A stretch of 64,000 nucleotides of DNA from NCBI RefSeq assembly GCF_002257695.2, contig NZ_CP155571.1; one strand, written 5' to 3'. Origin of the DNA: Sporomusa acidovorans. Lineage in GTDB: Bacteria > Bacillota > Negativicutes > Sporomusales > Sporomusaceae. The notes beneath the pieces were generated by a model, which ran no database searches, was not told the origin of the DNA, and was given only the letters and a program-made list of their open reading frames with translations. The position numbers and the translations under genes were made by a program. Below, piece after piece: positions 17,863-25,973 of this stretch. The stretch's first letter is position 1. Each line of letters begins with the position of its first letter.

Positions 17863-18325
17863 TACTCTTACTATTTTATCTGGCGGCAACAAACCTGAAC
17901 TAGTATTATCAACCGGCAGTCTCCAGGTAAAAGTACCGCAGCATTATGTTGACCATCAGCAGGTCTCTAGTCTCACCGAACAAATAGTAAAAGCCTGGTT
18001 TGTCAACCAGGCTAGAACTTTATTTCTTGAGAAAACTAAGCAGTGGGCCGACGCAATCGGCGTCTGCCCCGCCAAAATAACGATTAAAGATCAAAAAACC
18101 CGTTGGGGCAGTTGTTCAAGTCTCGGCAATATCAATTATAATTGGCGAATCGTCATGGCTCCCCCCAGGATAGCCGATTATTTGGTTATTCACGAGTTAT
18201 GCCATATACTTGTTCCTAATCATTCGGCAAAATTTTGGGAGCAGGTCAGACGCTTCTGCCCTAGCTATCAGGAATGCCGGAAGTGGCTGAGTGATAACGG
18301 CAAGCTTTTATCCCGGTTATTCTAG
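17594..18325 (+). CDS. YgjP-like zinc metallopeptidase-domain protein (DUF45/M48-like)
   Basis: 243 aa. The N-terminal beta region (RLDKRRKTIQLRVLPSATVEI) and the C-terminal metallopeptidase core follow the YgjP/DUF45 pattern: KTRWGSCSSLGNINYNWR, then YLVIHELCHILVPNHSAKFW with HELCH as the zinc site and the downstream His. Family members are cytoplasmic and of uncertain substrate; some partner with type I restriction systems, but none is nearby here. The start is supported by AGGAAGG 11 nt upstream. The gene is whole only because the IS target duplication copied its promoter and 5' end. Confidence 0.88.
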   Translation: MPTFIINGQSVSYTLRLDKRRKTIQLRVLPSATVEIVAPGNLTKPELEQIFTAKSKWLSNRLNKIAALAENPINRQLLSGSQILYQGQTYTLTILSGGNKPELVLSTGSLQVKVPQHYVDHQQVSSLTEQIVKAWFVNQARTLFLEKTKQWADAIGVCPAKITIKDQKTRWGSCSSLGNINYNWRIVMAPPRIADYLVIHELCHILVPNHSAKFWEQVRRFCPSYQECRKWLSDNGKLLSRLF

Positions 18326-18774
18326 TTATTTGTAGGAAGTAGTTGTTTATCCTCGAGATATTTCAATAATATTCCGGCTGTGGTACTAGTGATTTTCAAA
18401 CAAGTACGGCGCTGCTCCTGACTGCCAAATTCATGAGGGTTAAGTATCCGGCAACAAGCCGCGCCAAACTGCTTGGTAAAAACTTCATGAAATTCATGGG
18501 CACTGCCATAAACCGGTCCGCGACTTTGTTCTTTATTCACCCTGCCTTGGAGCATTCCAAGTACCATTGTCGCACCGGAAAGTGCCCCGCACATACAACC
18601 CGCATGTCCCAGACCACCACCAAAACCTGAGGCCATCCGCAGCGCTTCATCAGAAACATCCAATTTGTAAAAATCCCGGAAAGCCCTGACAACCGATTCG
18701 GCACAATTATACCCTTCTTTAAAATATTGTCCGGCCAAATCCTTGGCCGTTTCCTTTTGATTTTGTTCGCTCAT
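18322..18774 (-). CDS. C_GCAxxG_C_C family redox protein
   Basis: 150 aa, cytoplasmic, no signal peptide. The family pattern is visible: GYNCAESVVRAF, then GLGHAGCMCGALSGATMVLG and further Cys residues in AACCRILNP and RTCLKI. Members are found mainly in anaerobes, often beside redox enzymes, and are thought to be redox-active, but no reaction is established. The stop overlaps the stop of the convergent ygjP-like gene. It lies 29 bp downstream of the PocR-type kinase gene and is likely co-transcribed with it. Confidence 0.85.
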   Translation of the reverse strand: MSEQNQKETAKDLAGQYFKEGYNCAESVVRAFRDFYKLDVSDEALRMASGFGGGLGHAGCMCGALSGATMVLGMLQGRVNKEQSRGPVYGSAHEFHEVFTKQFGAACCRILNPHEFGSQEQRRTCLKITSTTAGILLKYLEDKQLLPTNN

Positions 18775-18803
18775 TACTTGTCCCTCCGTTGCTGTAATTT
18801 TAC

Positions 18804-20042
18804 CTATAATCTAGCTTCCTGTTTTACCATTTCATAGGGTAAAGAAATTTTTACGATCGTTCCTTCATTTTGCTTTCCGCTAATTTCAAGCCCACATTGC
18901 GGGCCAAAATAATGCTGAATACGTTTATGAACATTGATAATTCCCAAACCAGTAGTTTGACCTTTCCCGGCAACTCTCTTTTCATTACGGAAAATATGCT
19001 CAATTTGATTTTTAGTAATGCCAATGCCGGTGTCGGTTATTATTAGTTCATATTGCCCATCATGAATATCACCAGCTATCTCAATCGTACCGCCATCCCG
19101 TTTTGGCTCAAGTCCGTGAATAATTGCATTTTCCACCAAAGGCTGCAATGTCATAACCGGAATTTTCTGATCCAATAACTTCTCTGGAATGTTAATTGTG
19201 GTTTGAATTCGATCCCCGAAACGCATTTTTTGTATCAGCAAATAATTTTGAATATAACGAACTTCTTCATCAACAGTGATCATTTCATCAATATTCCGCA
19301 AATTGTTGCGCAACAAGTCTGATAAAGCATAAACCACTTCTTGTGTACGGGGTGCTTCTTCTAAAAGGGCAAGACGAGCAATGGTATTCAAGGTATTAAA
19401 TAAAAAATGAGGATTTACTTGCGATTGCAGAGCCTTTAACTCAGTTTCTCTTAGCACTTTTTCTAAATCGGCCTTCGCTTTCAATTCATCCATTAATTGT
19501 TTTTGTACAATGTTTGCCATAGCGATCTCTACAATGTAATTTGTCATTATATACAGTAAATCAGCAGCTGCTCTAACACGTTCTTCGGGAACCACCCGAA
19601 TTTCTGTCAACATACCTAGCACAGATTCTTTATTAAGATTCAGATCAGCTACTCCTTTAAGTACTTCATCGGCAATATTTTCTCCGTCCTGTGGCAGTAT
19701 GACCTGCCCTGCCAAAAAACCGCCTAAATGCTGCTGATTCAGACTAATGGGCGCTCCTAAATCCATGAGCCCCGCATGGCAACGATAAACAGAAGGACGC
19801 GACAAACTTGCCGCCATTCTCCCCCCACAATCATCAGAACCCATACAACGGGCCAGCCCTTTGGAAGTGGAGCGAACATAATTGCAAAACCGGGTAAAAT
19901 TGCTAGGGATTGTTATTGGCTGCCCGGCACTATCCACAATTACGGCAGCCAGACCCGTAGCATCGGAAAATTTATCCTGGATTTCCTGTAGCACTTTAAC
20001 ATTAACAATATCCGCCAAGGTTAAGCCGTGATGAACTTGCAT
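18804..20042 (-). CDS. PocR-domain LytS-type sensor histidine kinase
   Basis: 412 aa, soluble. The N-terminal PocR ligand-binding domain (about 5-165) has the Cys-rich pattern FCNYVRSTSKGLARCM, SDDCGGRM and YRCHAGL. A His_kinase domain follows with the motif LQSQVNPHFLFNTLNTIARL, then an HATPase_c domain (LVENAIIHGL, DTGIGIT, GLGIINVHKRI). PocR domains bind small hydrocarbon derivatives; in PocR itself the trigger is 1,2-propanediol. The start at 20042 follows GGGGAGGAG; an upstream frame start is less likely. No LytTR or AraC-type response regulator adjoins. Confidence 0.88.
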   Translation of the reverse strand: MQVHHGLTLADIVNVKVLQEIQDKFSDATGLAAVIVDSAGQPITIPSNFTRFCNYVRSTSKGLARCMGSDDCGGRMAASLSRPSVYRCHAGLMDLGAPISLNQQHLGGFLAGQVILPQDGENIADEVLKGVADLNLNKESVLGMLTEIRVVPEERVRAAADLLYIMTNYIVEIAMANIVQKQLMDELKAKADLEKVLRETELKALQSQVNPHFLFNTLNTIARLALLEEAPRTQEVVYALSDLLRNNLRNIDEMITVDEEVRYIQNYLLIQKMRFGDRIQTTINIPEKLLDQKIPVMTLQPLVENAIIHGLEPKRDGGTIEIAGDIHDGQYELIITDTGIGITKNQIEHIFRNEKRVAGKGQTTGLGIINVHKRIQHYFGPQCGLEISGKQNEGTIVKISLPYEMVKQEARL

Positions 20043-20162
20043 AATAACTCCTCCCCATGGCAATAGGTCCGGAAAATACACAAGACTATTTTTAAATGAC
20101 TATGAATATTTTGCCATCGTCACCTTAAATTCCTGCTTAAAATCTAATATTCTTGTATAGGT

Positions 20163-20190
20163 AAAAAAAAGCACTCCTATAAAAGGAGTG
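20163..20190 (-). terminator. Terminator after the membrane S-component-like gene
   Basis: CACTCCT/AGGAGTG stem with TTTTTTTT on the minus strand, 5 bp after the stop codon at 20195. Confidence 0.75.
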
Positions 20191-20194
20191 TCTG

Positions 20195-20692
20195 CTAAAT
20201 GCGTTTGGTTATCAGGAAGGCTATAAAACCGCCAATCGCACCGGTTACTAACTGCGGCCAACTCATTGCCAGCATAATGCCGGCAGCAAGTTTGGGTGAA
20301 ATAGCGATAAATGTCAACAGCCAGGCAAATAGTACATATAACAATCCACTTTTTCCTAATGTTGCCAAAGCAACACGCAGCGCCGGGCGCTGCCTGCCTG
20401 CAAATAGAAATAAACAAACATATGCTGTATTTCCTAACGCCACAGGAATAATAAACACAGGCAATGGCAATAATTGCTGAAAGTACGCCACCACTGGTGT
20501 CACGACCGCAATAACAAGTGCTGACCATAACCCTATTTTTTCAGTTGCAATAAGCAGTGAAGCGTTAACCAAACTTCCAATAAGAAAAGTAGATAAAAAT
20601 GGCGGCAAAGGAATAAAAAACCGTAAGGACTGAAAAATCAAGGTAAGCGCCAGTAAGAGCGCTGTTCTCGTTATCGTCCGATTGTCCGACAT
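20195..20692 (-). CDS. Integral membrane protein, ECF-transporter S-component-like
   Basis: 165 aa with five to six hydrophobic helices and almost no soluble loops. The opening RTALLLALTLIFQSLRFFIPLPPFLSTFL and overall size resemble substrate-binding S components of energy-coupling-factor vitamin transporters. The shared EcfAAT module is not here, so substrate is unknown. Start at 20692 is chosen for GGAGG upstream and because the longer frame adds an acidic leader overlapping the previous gene. It follows a 101-aa membrane protein gene by 10 bp in an operon. Confidence 0.65.
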   Translation of the reverse strand: MSDNRTITRTALLLALTLIFQSLRFFIPLPPFLSTFLIGSLVNASLLIATEKIGLWSALVIAVVTPVVAYFQQLLPLPVFIIPVALGNTAYVCLFLFAGRQRPALRVALATLGKSGLLYVLFAWLLTFIAISPKLAAGIMLAMSWPQLVTGAIGGFIAFLITKRI

Positions 20693-20702
20693 AATAACGT
20701 CA

Positions 20703-21008
20703 TTACCTCCGGCGACGGCTATTATAATCGCGTCCAAACATCATATAGGCTAAAAGTCCCAACAGAATAAGATTGCCGAGCATACCGCCGATTATGCCCA
20801 GATCAACTAATACATTAACGACTGTTAAACCGCCAAGAAATAACATAGACCGTTTCATATCGGTAAATGGATCGCGCCGCAACAATAAGTAAGAAATCCC
20901 AAGTACCGCCAAATCGATAATTACCCAGGCCAATGTGCTGAAAACAACATATTTTAGCATACTGCCGACAATCATAATAGCTAATATTTGAAACCATATT
21001 TGATTCAT
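20703..21008 (-). CDS. Small membrane protein of unknown function (101 aa)
   Basis: Three to four predicted membrane helices (IWFQILAIMIVGSML, LAWVIIDLAVLGISYLLL, MLFLGGLTVVNVLVDLGIIGGML) with a basic C-terminus NSRRRR, so the tail is probably cytoplasmic. It is not recognised as a named family. It is the first gene of a two-gene unit with the S-component-like gene, only 10 bp apart, so the two may work together in transport. Confidence 0.7.
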   Translation of the reverse strand: MNQIWFQILAIMIVGSMLKYVVFSTLAWVIIDLAVLGISYLLLRRDPFTDMKRSMLFLGGLTVVNVLVDLGIIGGMLGNLILLGLLAYMMFGRDYNSRRRR

Positions 21009-21219
21009 TGCTATTCCCCCTTCTTTTTCTGGATATGTCTGTTGTTAAAGAAAGTATTCCCTAAAATAAATTATGCCCGGATTTCCAAAATTCCTGCCTT
21101 TAAACCTTTTACTTTGGATAATATCAAAAAACCAATAAAAATTTTTTTATTAATGTTTATAGTTTCCATAGTTTGAGCATACTTTTTAATGAATATCATA
21201 TTTCCAAGGAGTGAAAACC

Positions 21220-21576
21220 ATGAGTGACGAAAGAGATTACTCTTTTACTTTGTTTGCACCACACCGCGTGCGCCAGCCAAAAAATGACCAGCCGGCAGTA
21301 GAAGTGCGCCCCAACGGCCGAATTGTTTTCAACAAAAATGCCACACAATTACTGGAAAATAATAGTTTTTGCATGCTTGGCTATGATCCGGAAAAGCGTG
21401 CTTTAGGCATTTTACCGGTAGAAGAATTGAAACCAAATACATTTCCCGTACGTTACGCGGCAAAAGGCGCTTACATTGGGGCAAAAAAATTCTTTAAGCA
21501 TTTTAACATTTTACCAAGCCAGCTAGTCGAAAATACGCCGTTCAAAAGCGGTGAATTTATTGGCATAAATTTATAG
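21220..21576 (+). CDS. Hypothetical protein (118 aa)
   Basis: Start at ATG 21220 (MSDERDYSFTLFAPHRV), 8 nt after AAGGAG. A GTG at 21211 overlaps that RBS and is unlikely. The product is soluble with mixed strands: PNGRIVFNKNATQLLENNSF, a short G-Y-D-P loop, and KGAYIGAKKFFKHFNIL. The pattern of short strands around residues 30-70 recalls a small beta-rich ligand-binding fold, but I do not recognise the family. It is monocistronic with a good terminator. Confidence 0.7.
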   Translation: MSDERDYSFTLFAPHRVRQPKNDQPAVEVRPNGRIVFNKNATQLLENNSFCMLGYDPEKRALGILPVEELKPNTFPVRYAAKGAYIGAKKFFKHFNILPSQLVENTPFKSGEFIGINL

Positions 21577-21610
21577 CTTCTATTGTTTTCAATTTATCAT
21601 TCGTCCTATG

Positions 21611-21645
21611 CAAAAGTTACTCTGTTTGAGTAACTTTTGCTTTTT
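21611..21645 (+). terminator. Terminator after the 118-aa hypothetical gene
   Basis: 12-bp perfect stem CAAAAGTTACTC/GAGTAACTTTTG followed by CTTTTT. Confidence 0.85.
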
Positions 21646-21796
21646 ATCATTTCGCATTAAAGAAGTTAGCCACAGGCCGGGTGATATATTGCTCCGTCAC
21701 TGGTGGTTGACTTCCGCTTTTGCAGCATACCGCCTCCTAAATCTTTATGCTTTGATATAGCCAGCAAGGTATTTCTTAAAAAAGAACTGTTTTCTC

Positions 21797-21826
21797 TTGT
21801 CAATTATTATTAAGTTGCTGTAAAAT
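21797..21826 (+). promoter_or_regulatory. Candidate promoter of the AAA/VWA gene set
   Basis: TTGTCA (21797-21802), 18-nt spacer, TAAAAT (21821-21826), 40 bp before the MoxR-type gene. Picked by eye; moderate match. Confidence 0.45.
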
Positions 21827-21866
21827 TAAAGCAATACATTACTTTTTTAATATAGGAGCAAATATC

Positions 21867-22823
21867 ATGGACAATCAATTAAAAAACCTTAGCGCACCCG
21901 AACTTAAAGCTGCTTTTGAAGCCTATGGGTATATAAGTGATAAAGAACTGTTAACTACTATTTATCTGGCTTTAAAACTGGAAAAACCGCTATTGATTGA
22001 GGGCGCTCCCGGTGTTGGAAAAACTGAAATTGCCAAAGTTCTTAGTAAAGTTTTTGATACTGAACTTATTCGTCTACAATGTTATGAAGGTTTAGATGAA
22101 AATAAAGCCCTATATGAATGGAATTATCAACGGCAATTAATTAAAATTCAAATGAGCCGCGATAATACCTCCGGCGAGGCCATTTCGGAACAAGATATTT
22201 TTTCGCCCGAATATTTATTAGAACGTCCGCTGTTAAAGGCTATTCGTGCCGAAAAACGCGCGGTCTTACTTATCGATGAAATTGACAAAACCGATGAAGA
22301 ATTTGAAGCTTTCCTATTCGAAATACTTTCAGACTTCCAAATCTCAATTCCCGAACTGAGCACAATTAGCGCTAAACACATTCCTATCGTAGTTTTAACA
22401 AGTAACCACGACCGCGAACTTTCCGAAGGCTTGCGCCGTCGTTGTGTTTATCTGTATATCGATTATCCTTCGATTGAAAAAGAAATCAACATCATTCGCA
22501 CTAAAATTCCAGAGGCCACGGAGAAACTAGCGCTGCAAATTGCAACTGCCGTCAATCACCTGCGGAATAATTTAACACTGAGCAAACAGCCTTCCATTGC
22601 CGAGACGTTGGATTGGACAAGATCGTTGCTTGCTATGCATGCCGATCATTTGGATCCAGCTTTAGTCAGACAAACAATGGGCCTGCTGTTTAAAAATCGC
22701 GACGATTTGCTGGCATTTCAAAAGGATTTAGGACCAGATGGATTATGTTCTGCAGTCAATCAGACGACAGGCCCTAAACCCCCAATTTTTCATTGCCATA
22801 GTAACGCAAGCTGTGAGGGTTAA
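21867..22823 (+). CDS. MoxR-type AAA+ ATPase
   Basis: 318 aa. Walker A GAPGVGKTEIAKVL at about residues 47-60, Walker B AVLLIDEIDKTDEEFEAFL, sensor 1 and Arg-finger region VVLTSNHDRELSEGLRRRC. MoxR ATPases work with a VWA-domain partner to insert metals or cofactors, or to activate enzymes (CoxD/CoxE, NorQ/NorD, RavA/ViaA). The VWA partner follows 3 bp downstream. The client enzyme is not apparent; no CO dehydrogenase or nitric oxide reductase lies nearby. Confidence 0.92.
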   Translation: MDNQLKNLSAPELKAAFEAYGYISDKELLTTIYLALKLEKPLLIEGAPGVGKTEIAKVLSKVFDTELIRLQCYEGLDENKALYEWNYQRQLIKIQMSRDNTSGEAISEQDIFSPEYLLERPLLKAIRAEKRAVLLIDEIDKTDEEFEAFLFEILSDFQISIPELSTISAKHIPIVVLTSNHDRELSEGLRRRCVYLYIDYPSIEKEINIIRTKIPEATEKLALQIATAVNHLRNNLTLSKQPSIAETLDWTRSLLAMHADHLDPALVRQTMGLLFKNRDDLLAFQKDLGPDGLCSAVNQTTGPKPPIFHCHSNASCEG

Positions 22824-22826
22824 ATC

Positions 22827-24173
22827 TTGAACTCACTTACAGATAACATTGTCGGGTTTATTCAAATTTTGCGCCAGCTCGGAGTACGAATTAGCATTGC
22901 GGAGACTATTGATGCTGTCGATAGTTTAACGGTTATTGACAGCTTTGATCAGGCTGAGTTTCGGGCAGCATTAAAAAGTACCTTAATCAAAAATGCCGAA
23001 GATCAAGCTGCATTTAATGAAGCCTTTAACTTGTTTTTTGTGCCGCCCGAAACCAAGCGGGAACAACGCACTGCCTGGGATTCTAAGCAGCAGCATGATC
23101 TGGAGCAAACAAAACAGGCAGAGGAAGAGTTAGTTTTCCAGGGACAGCCGTTGGAGATTCCCAGCGAACTCAAGGATGTTTATAAACGCTTGTCTGATCA
23201 GGAAAAAGAGCGGATTCAGGAGTTTTTGGAAAAAACCTCCACCGGCCATAAGGTTACAAAATCCTTTCAGCCGGTAGTAGAAAATTTACTGAAAAGTTCT
23301 CTTTCATACTGGCAGCGCCAGTTGTCACCCGAAGATTTAGCACAGCTTGCTGCGGCCCGTCGCCAGTTGCTTGGTCATGAAGAACTTGACCATGTGGTAG
23401 ATTCGGCGGCAGGAATAGGTGGCAGCGGCCGCAATCCACTGCTGTATAAAAATATGCAGGACATTGCTGAGCACGAAATCCCCCAAGTTACAGCCCTAAT
23501 TAAACGGTTGGCCAGCCGCCTGACTACCCGTATCTCCCGGCGCTTCCGCATGACTGGCCGGCGCAAGCTTATTGATATTCGCAGAAGTATTCGCCGCAAT
23601 ATGCATTATGGCGGTATTATGATTTCTTTAAAATATAAAACGAAAAAAATCCATAAACCGAATATTGTCGTTCTTTGCGATGTTTCGGCTTCGATGACAA
23701 AATTCGTTCGGTTTACCCTCCCATTGCTGTTTGGCCTGGCCAGTGTTGTAAAAAATATCGAAAGTTTTCTTTTTGCTACCGATCTGGAACAGGTAACCGG
23801 TTATTTTCGCCGTGACGCGGACTTTGCCCAAGTATCCGAAAAATTGCTGGCAAACTCCGCACAGATAGGCCAGGGTACCAACTTGTTTATTGCTTTATCC
23901 AGTCTCGAAAATAATTACAGGCAATTACTCACACCTTCTACGCTATTGTTCATTATCAGCGATGCCAATACCTTAGCGCCGCTAGAAACGGCAAATCAGT
24001 TGGCGGTTATTAACAAAAAGGTTAAACGGGTTTTGTGGCTGAATACCCAGTCCAAAGACCGCTGGCCGCAAAATAGTTCTCTCCCCTTGTTTGTCAAGCA
24101 TTGCGACATGTTCGAATGTTATTCATTGGCACACTTGACAAAGATATTATCCCTTAACTTAATCCGGAATTAA
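22827..24173 (+). CDS. VWA-domain protein, CoxE-like partner of the MoxR ATPase
   Basis: 448 aa. The N-terminal half is helical, with a charged hinge at about 85-115. The C-terminal VWA (CoxE-type) domain starts near residue 265: KIHKPNIVVLCDVSASMTKFVRF contains the MIDAS DxSxS motif (DVSAS). Later GQGTNLFIALSSL supplies the conserved Thr and FIISDANT the Asp. It would bridge the AAA ring to a client enzyme using a bound metal ion. It starts 3 bp after the ATPase stop, so translation is probably coupled. Confidence 0.88.
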   Translation: MNSLTDNIVGFIQILRQLGVRISIAETIDAVDSLTVIDSFDQAEFRAALKSTLIKNAEDQAAFNEAFNLFFVPPETKREQRTAWDSKQQHDLEQTKQAEEELVFQGQPLEIPSELKDVYKRLSDQEKERIQEFLEKTSTGHKVTKSFQPVVENLLKSSLSYWQRQLSPEDLAQLAAARRQLLGHEELDHVVDSAAGIGGSGRNPLLYKNMQDIAEHEIPQVTALIKRLASRLTTRISRRFRMTGRRKLIDIRRSIRRNMHYGGIMISLKYKTKKIHKPNIVVLCDVSASMTKFVRFTLPLLFGLASVVKNIESFLFATDLEQVTGYFRRDADFAQVSEKLLANSAQIGQGTNLFIALSSLENNYRQLLTPSTLLFIISDANTLAPLETANQLAVINKKVKRVLWLNTQSKDRWPQNSSLPLFVKHCDMFECYSLAHLTKILSLNLIRN

Positions 24174-24201
24174 TGATAAAAAACAAAAGGATGTGTTCTC
24201 T

Positions 24202-24465
24202 ATGTATTTTGACGGACCTTCGCTGTTGGCGCACTATCAACGCTGGTTAACTACGTATCGTGAACCAATCGAAGAAAAACTTGCCACTGCTCTCAGTCAC
24301 CGGGATCAAAAACAAGCTGTGCATAATGCAATGGAAGTACTCCTAACAGAAGTTTTACCAATGGCTATTGCGGAAATGATCCTGTATAACAATGGCCGCC
24401 TAGAAGAGGCCATCCAGGAGCAGGGTGGCGGTTGTTCAAGCTGTGCGAACAACATCATTGAGTAA
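24202..24465 (+). CDS. Small Cys-tailed protein in the AAA/VWA operon (87 aa)
   Basis: ATG at 24202 after AAGGATGT; a GTG nine bases upstream is the alternative. The body is helical (LLAHYQRWLTTYREPIEEKL, NAMEVLLTEVLPMAIAEMIL) and the C-terminus ends EQGGGCSSCANNIIE, a Gly-rich CxxC tail suited to metal or Fe-S binding. Family not recognised. It is 28 bp after the VWA gene and shares a bidirectional terminator with the convergent UGA-containing gene, whose product also ends in a Cys cluster. Confidence 0.75.
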   Translation: MYFDGPSLLAHYQRWLTTYREPIEEKLATALSHRDQKQAVHNAMEVLLTEVLPMAIAEMILYNNGRLEEAIQEQGGGCSSCANNIIE

Positions 24466-24466
24466 A

Positions 24467-24503
24467 AAAATGCTGGAAGGCCATAGCGCCTCCAGCATTT
24501 TTT
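24467..24503. terminator. Bidirectional terminator between convergent genes
   Basis: AATGCTGGAGGC-type arms (AATGCTGGAAGGC/GCCTCCAGCATT) with T-runs on both strands, between 24465 and 24504. Confidence 0.85.
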
Positions 24504-24845
24504 TTATGAACATGACGTACAATTTCCACAACCCTGGGCAGGAATAGACGAACCATAGATGCCCAGGCGTTTGCCAAATAAGGTAGTTTCGGTATCGACA
24601 CGTAAAGGTATTTGATCATTGTAGTTGATCATCGAACTATGGGTGTATACTGTGACGTCATTAATGACGATAATTTCAAAATTATCTTTTTCATGATCTT
24701 CAGGTTTTCCCAGTCGCACGGACGGGACGGCGGCAGCCCGCGGAGTGCCTCAACCGGGTATTAAACGCTTTTCAATCTTGACTGTTATTGCCCCGCCTTC
24801 CTGGCCAATGAACTCTTTTGCCTGCTCAACAATCCTTAAATTCAT
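24504..24845 (-). CDS. Probable HesB/IscA-like selenoprotein with in-frame UGA at codon 32
   Basis: ATG at 24845 follows AAGGAG by 7 nt. Translation gives MNLRIVEQAKEFIGQEGG, AITVKIEKRLIPG, then TGA at 24752-24750, then GTPRAAAVPSVRLGKPEDHE and on for 81 more codons to PAQGCGNCTSCS and TAA. The order (a Cys-equivalent after the second strand, then a C-terminal C-x2-C-x2-C) fits the A-type Fe-S carrier layout with Sec in place of the first Cys. HesB-like and CC/Se-motif selenoproteins are known in anaerobic Firmicutes. A weak GC-rich hairpin just after the UGA could be a SECIS, but its loop begins only 13 nt downstream. The alternative is a nonsense mutation; the conserved-looking frame on both sides argues against that. 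Confidence 0.75.
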
Positions 24846-24940
24846 GACGTTTCTCCTTTCTTCTCTGCCATGTTTTACGGTTCAGGCGGAAAATAGTATA
24901 GCTCTGCCTGCAAACTTCTTTAATGCGGAATATATATTTA

Positions 24941-25801
24941 CTATTTGCGCTTACATTCTTCATCTATAAGTTTCCAGTAAGCGTCCTGGATTTTATGAGT
25001 AATCGGTCCAACGCTGCCGTTGCCAACAGGCTGGCCGTTTAAAGCTATAATAGGGGTAATCTCACTACTGGTCCCTGAAACAAAAGTTTCTTGTGCTGAT
25101 TTGGCAAATTCCTCATCAAATTTTTTCTCAACAACGATTAGACCAAGTTCGGGAGCAATTTTTTCAATAACCAAAGTCCGGGTTACACCGGTTAAAATTA
25201 GATTGCATGTAGGATGTGTCCACAGAACATCATCTTTGATAACAAAGAAATTGCTGCTAGTACCTTCCGTAACAATGCCGTCACGGACCTGAATACCTTC
25301 AAAGCAACCTGCGTCCTTGGCCTTTTGTTTTCCCAGCACATTGCCGAGAAGATTGAGTGATTTAATATCACACCGCAGCCATCTTTCATCAGGAATTAAT
25401 AATCCTTTAGCACCTTCTACTTTATTTTTATCCGGTACCGCACTGACAGGACGAATTGACATGGTTAAGCGTGGTACGACCTGTTCAGGAAATCCGTGCG
25501 CTCTGGGCGACACGCCACGCGTAATCTGCAGGTAAATAGCACCATCCTTAATACCACTTTCTTTTATAAGCAACGCATGGAACTCAACCAATTCTTCATA
25601 AGTATAAACTGCGGGGATCGTTAATTCCCGCAGGGAGCGGTACAATCTGTCAAGATGCAGCTTTAGTGCAAAACAATAGCCGTTGTACACTTTTGTTACC
25701 TCATAAACACCATCCCCGAACTGATGCCCCCGATCTTCCATAGGCACAATATTTTCCTGTAAATCTATTATTTTCCCGTCTAACAAACCAATTGGCTTCA
25801 T
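24941..25801 (-). CDS. dat: D-amino acid aminotransferase (PLP fold type IV)
   Basis: 286 aa, cytoplasmic. It interconverts D-alanine plus 2-oxoglutarate with pyruvate plus D-glutamate, supplying D-amino acids for peptidoglycan. The N-terminus MKPIGLLDGKIIDL and GHQFGDGVYEVTKVYNG are typical of class IV. The PLP lysine lies in CDIKSLNLLGNVLGKQKA, whose IKSLNLL context is that of Dat rather than IlvE. TEGTSSNFFVI is the phosphate-binding and substrate region. AGGAGG precedes the ATG. It is monocistronic; a branched-chain or 4-amino-4-deoxychorismate activity is less likely. Confidence 0.9.
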   Translation of the reverse strand: MKPIGLLDGKIIDLQENIVPMEDRGHQFGDGVYEVTKVYNGYCFALKLHLDRLYRSLRELTIPAVYTYEELVEFHALLIKESGIKDGAIYLQITRGVSPRAHGFPEQVVPRLTMSIRPVSAVPDKNKVEGAKGLLIPDERWLRCDIKSLNLLGNVLGKQKAKDAGCFEGIQVRDGIVTEGTSSNFFVIKDDVLWTHPTCNLILTGVTRTLVIEKIAPELGLIVVEKKFDEEFAKSAQETFVSGTSSEITPIIALNGQPVGNGSVGPITHKIQDAYWKLIDEECKRK

Positions 25802-25973
25802 AGTAAAAAAGCCTCCTTACGTTTTATAAAAGTCTCTTGCAGTCAAACTAGTTTAAACCTATAATTAATGGTGATATCTTGCTCTATTTTTAATCATCGA
25901 AATAGTTCTGATATACAATTTCTAAGCTGCGCCAGCAACAGGGCCGTAAGCATCGTAAGGAGCAATGAAATCT

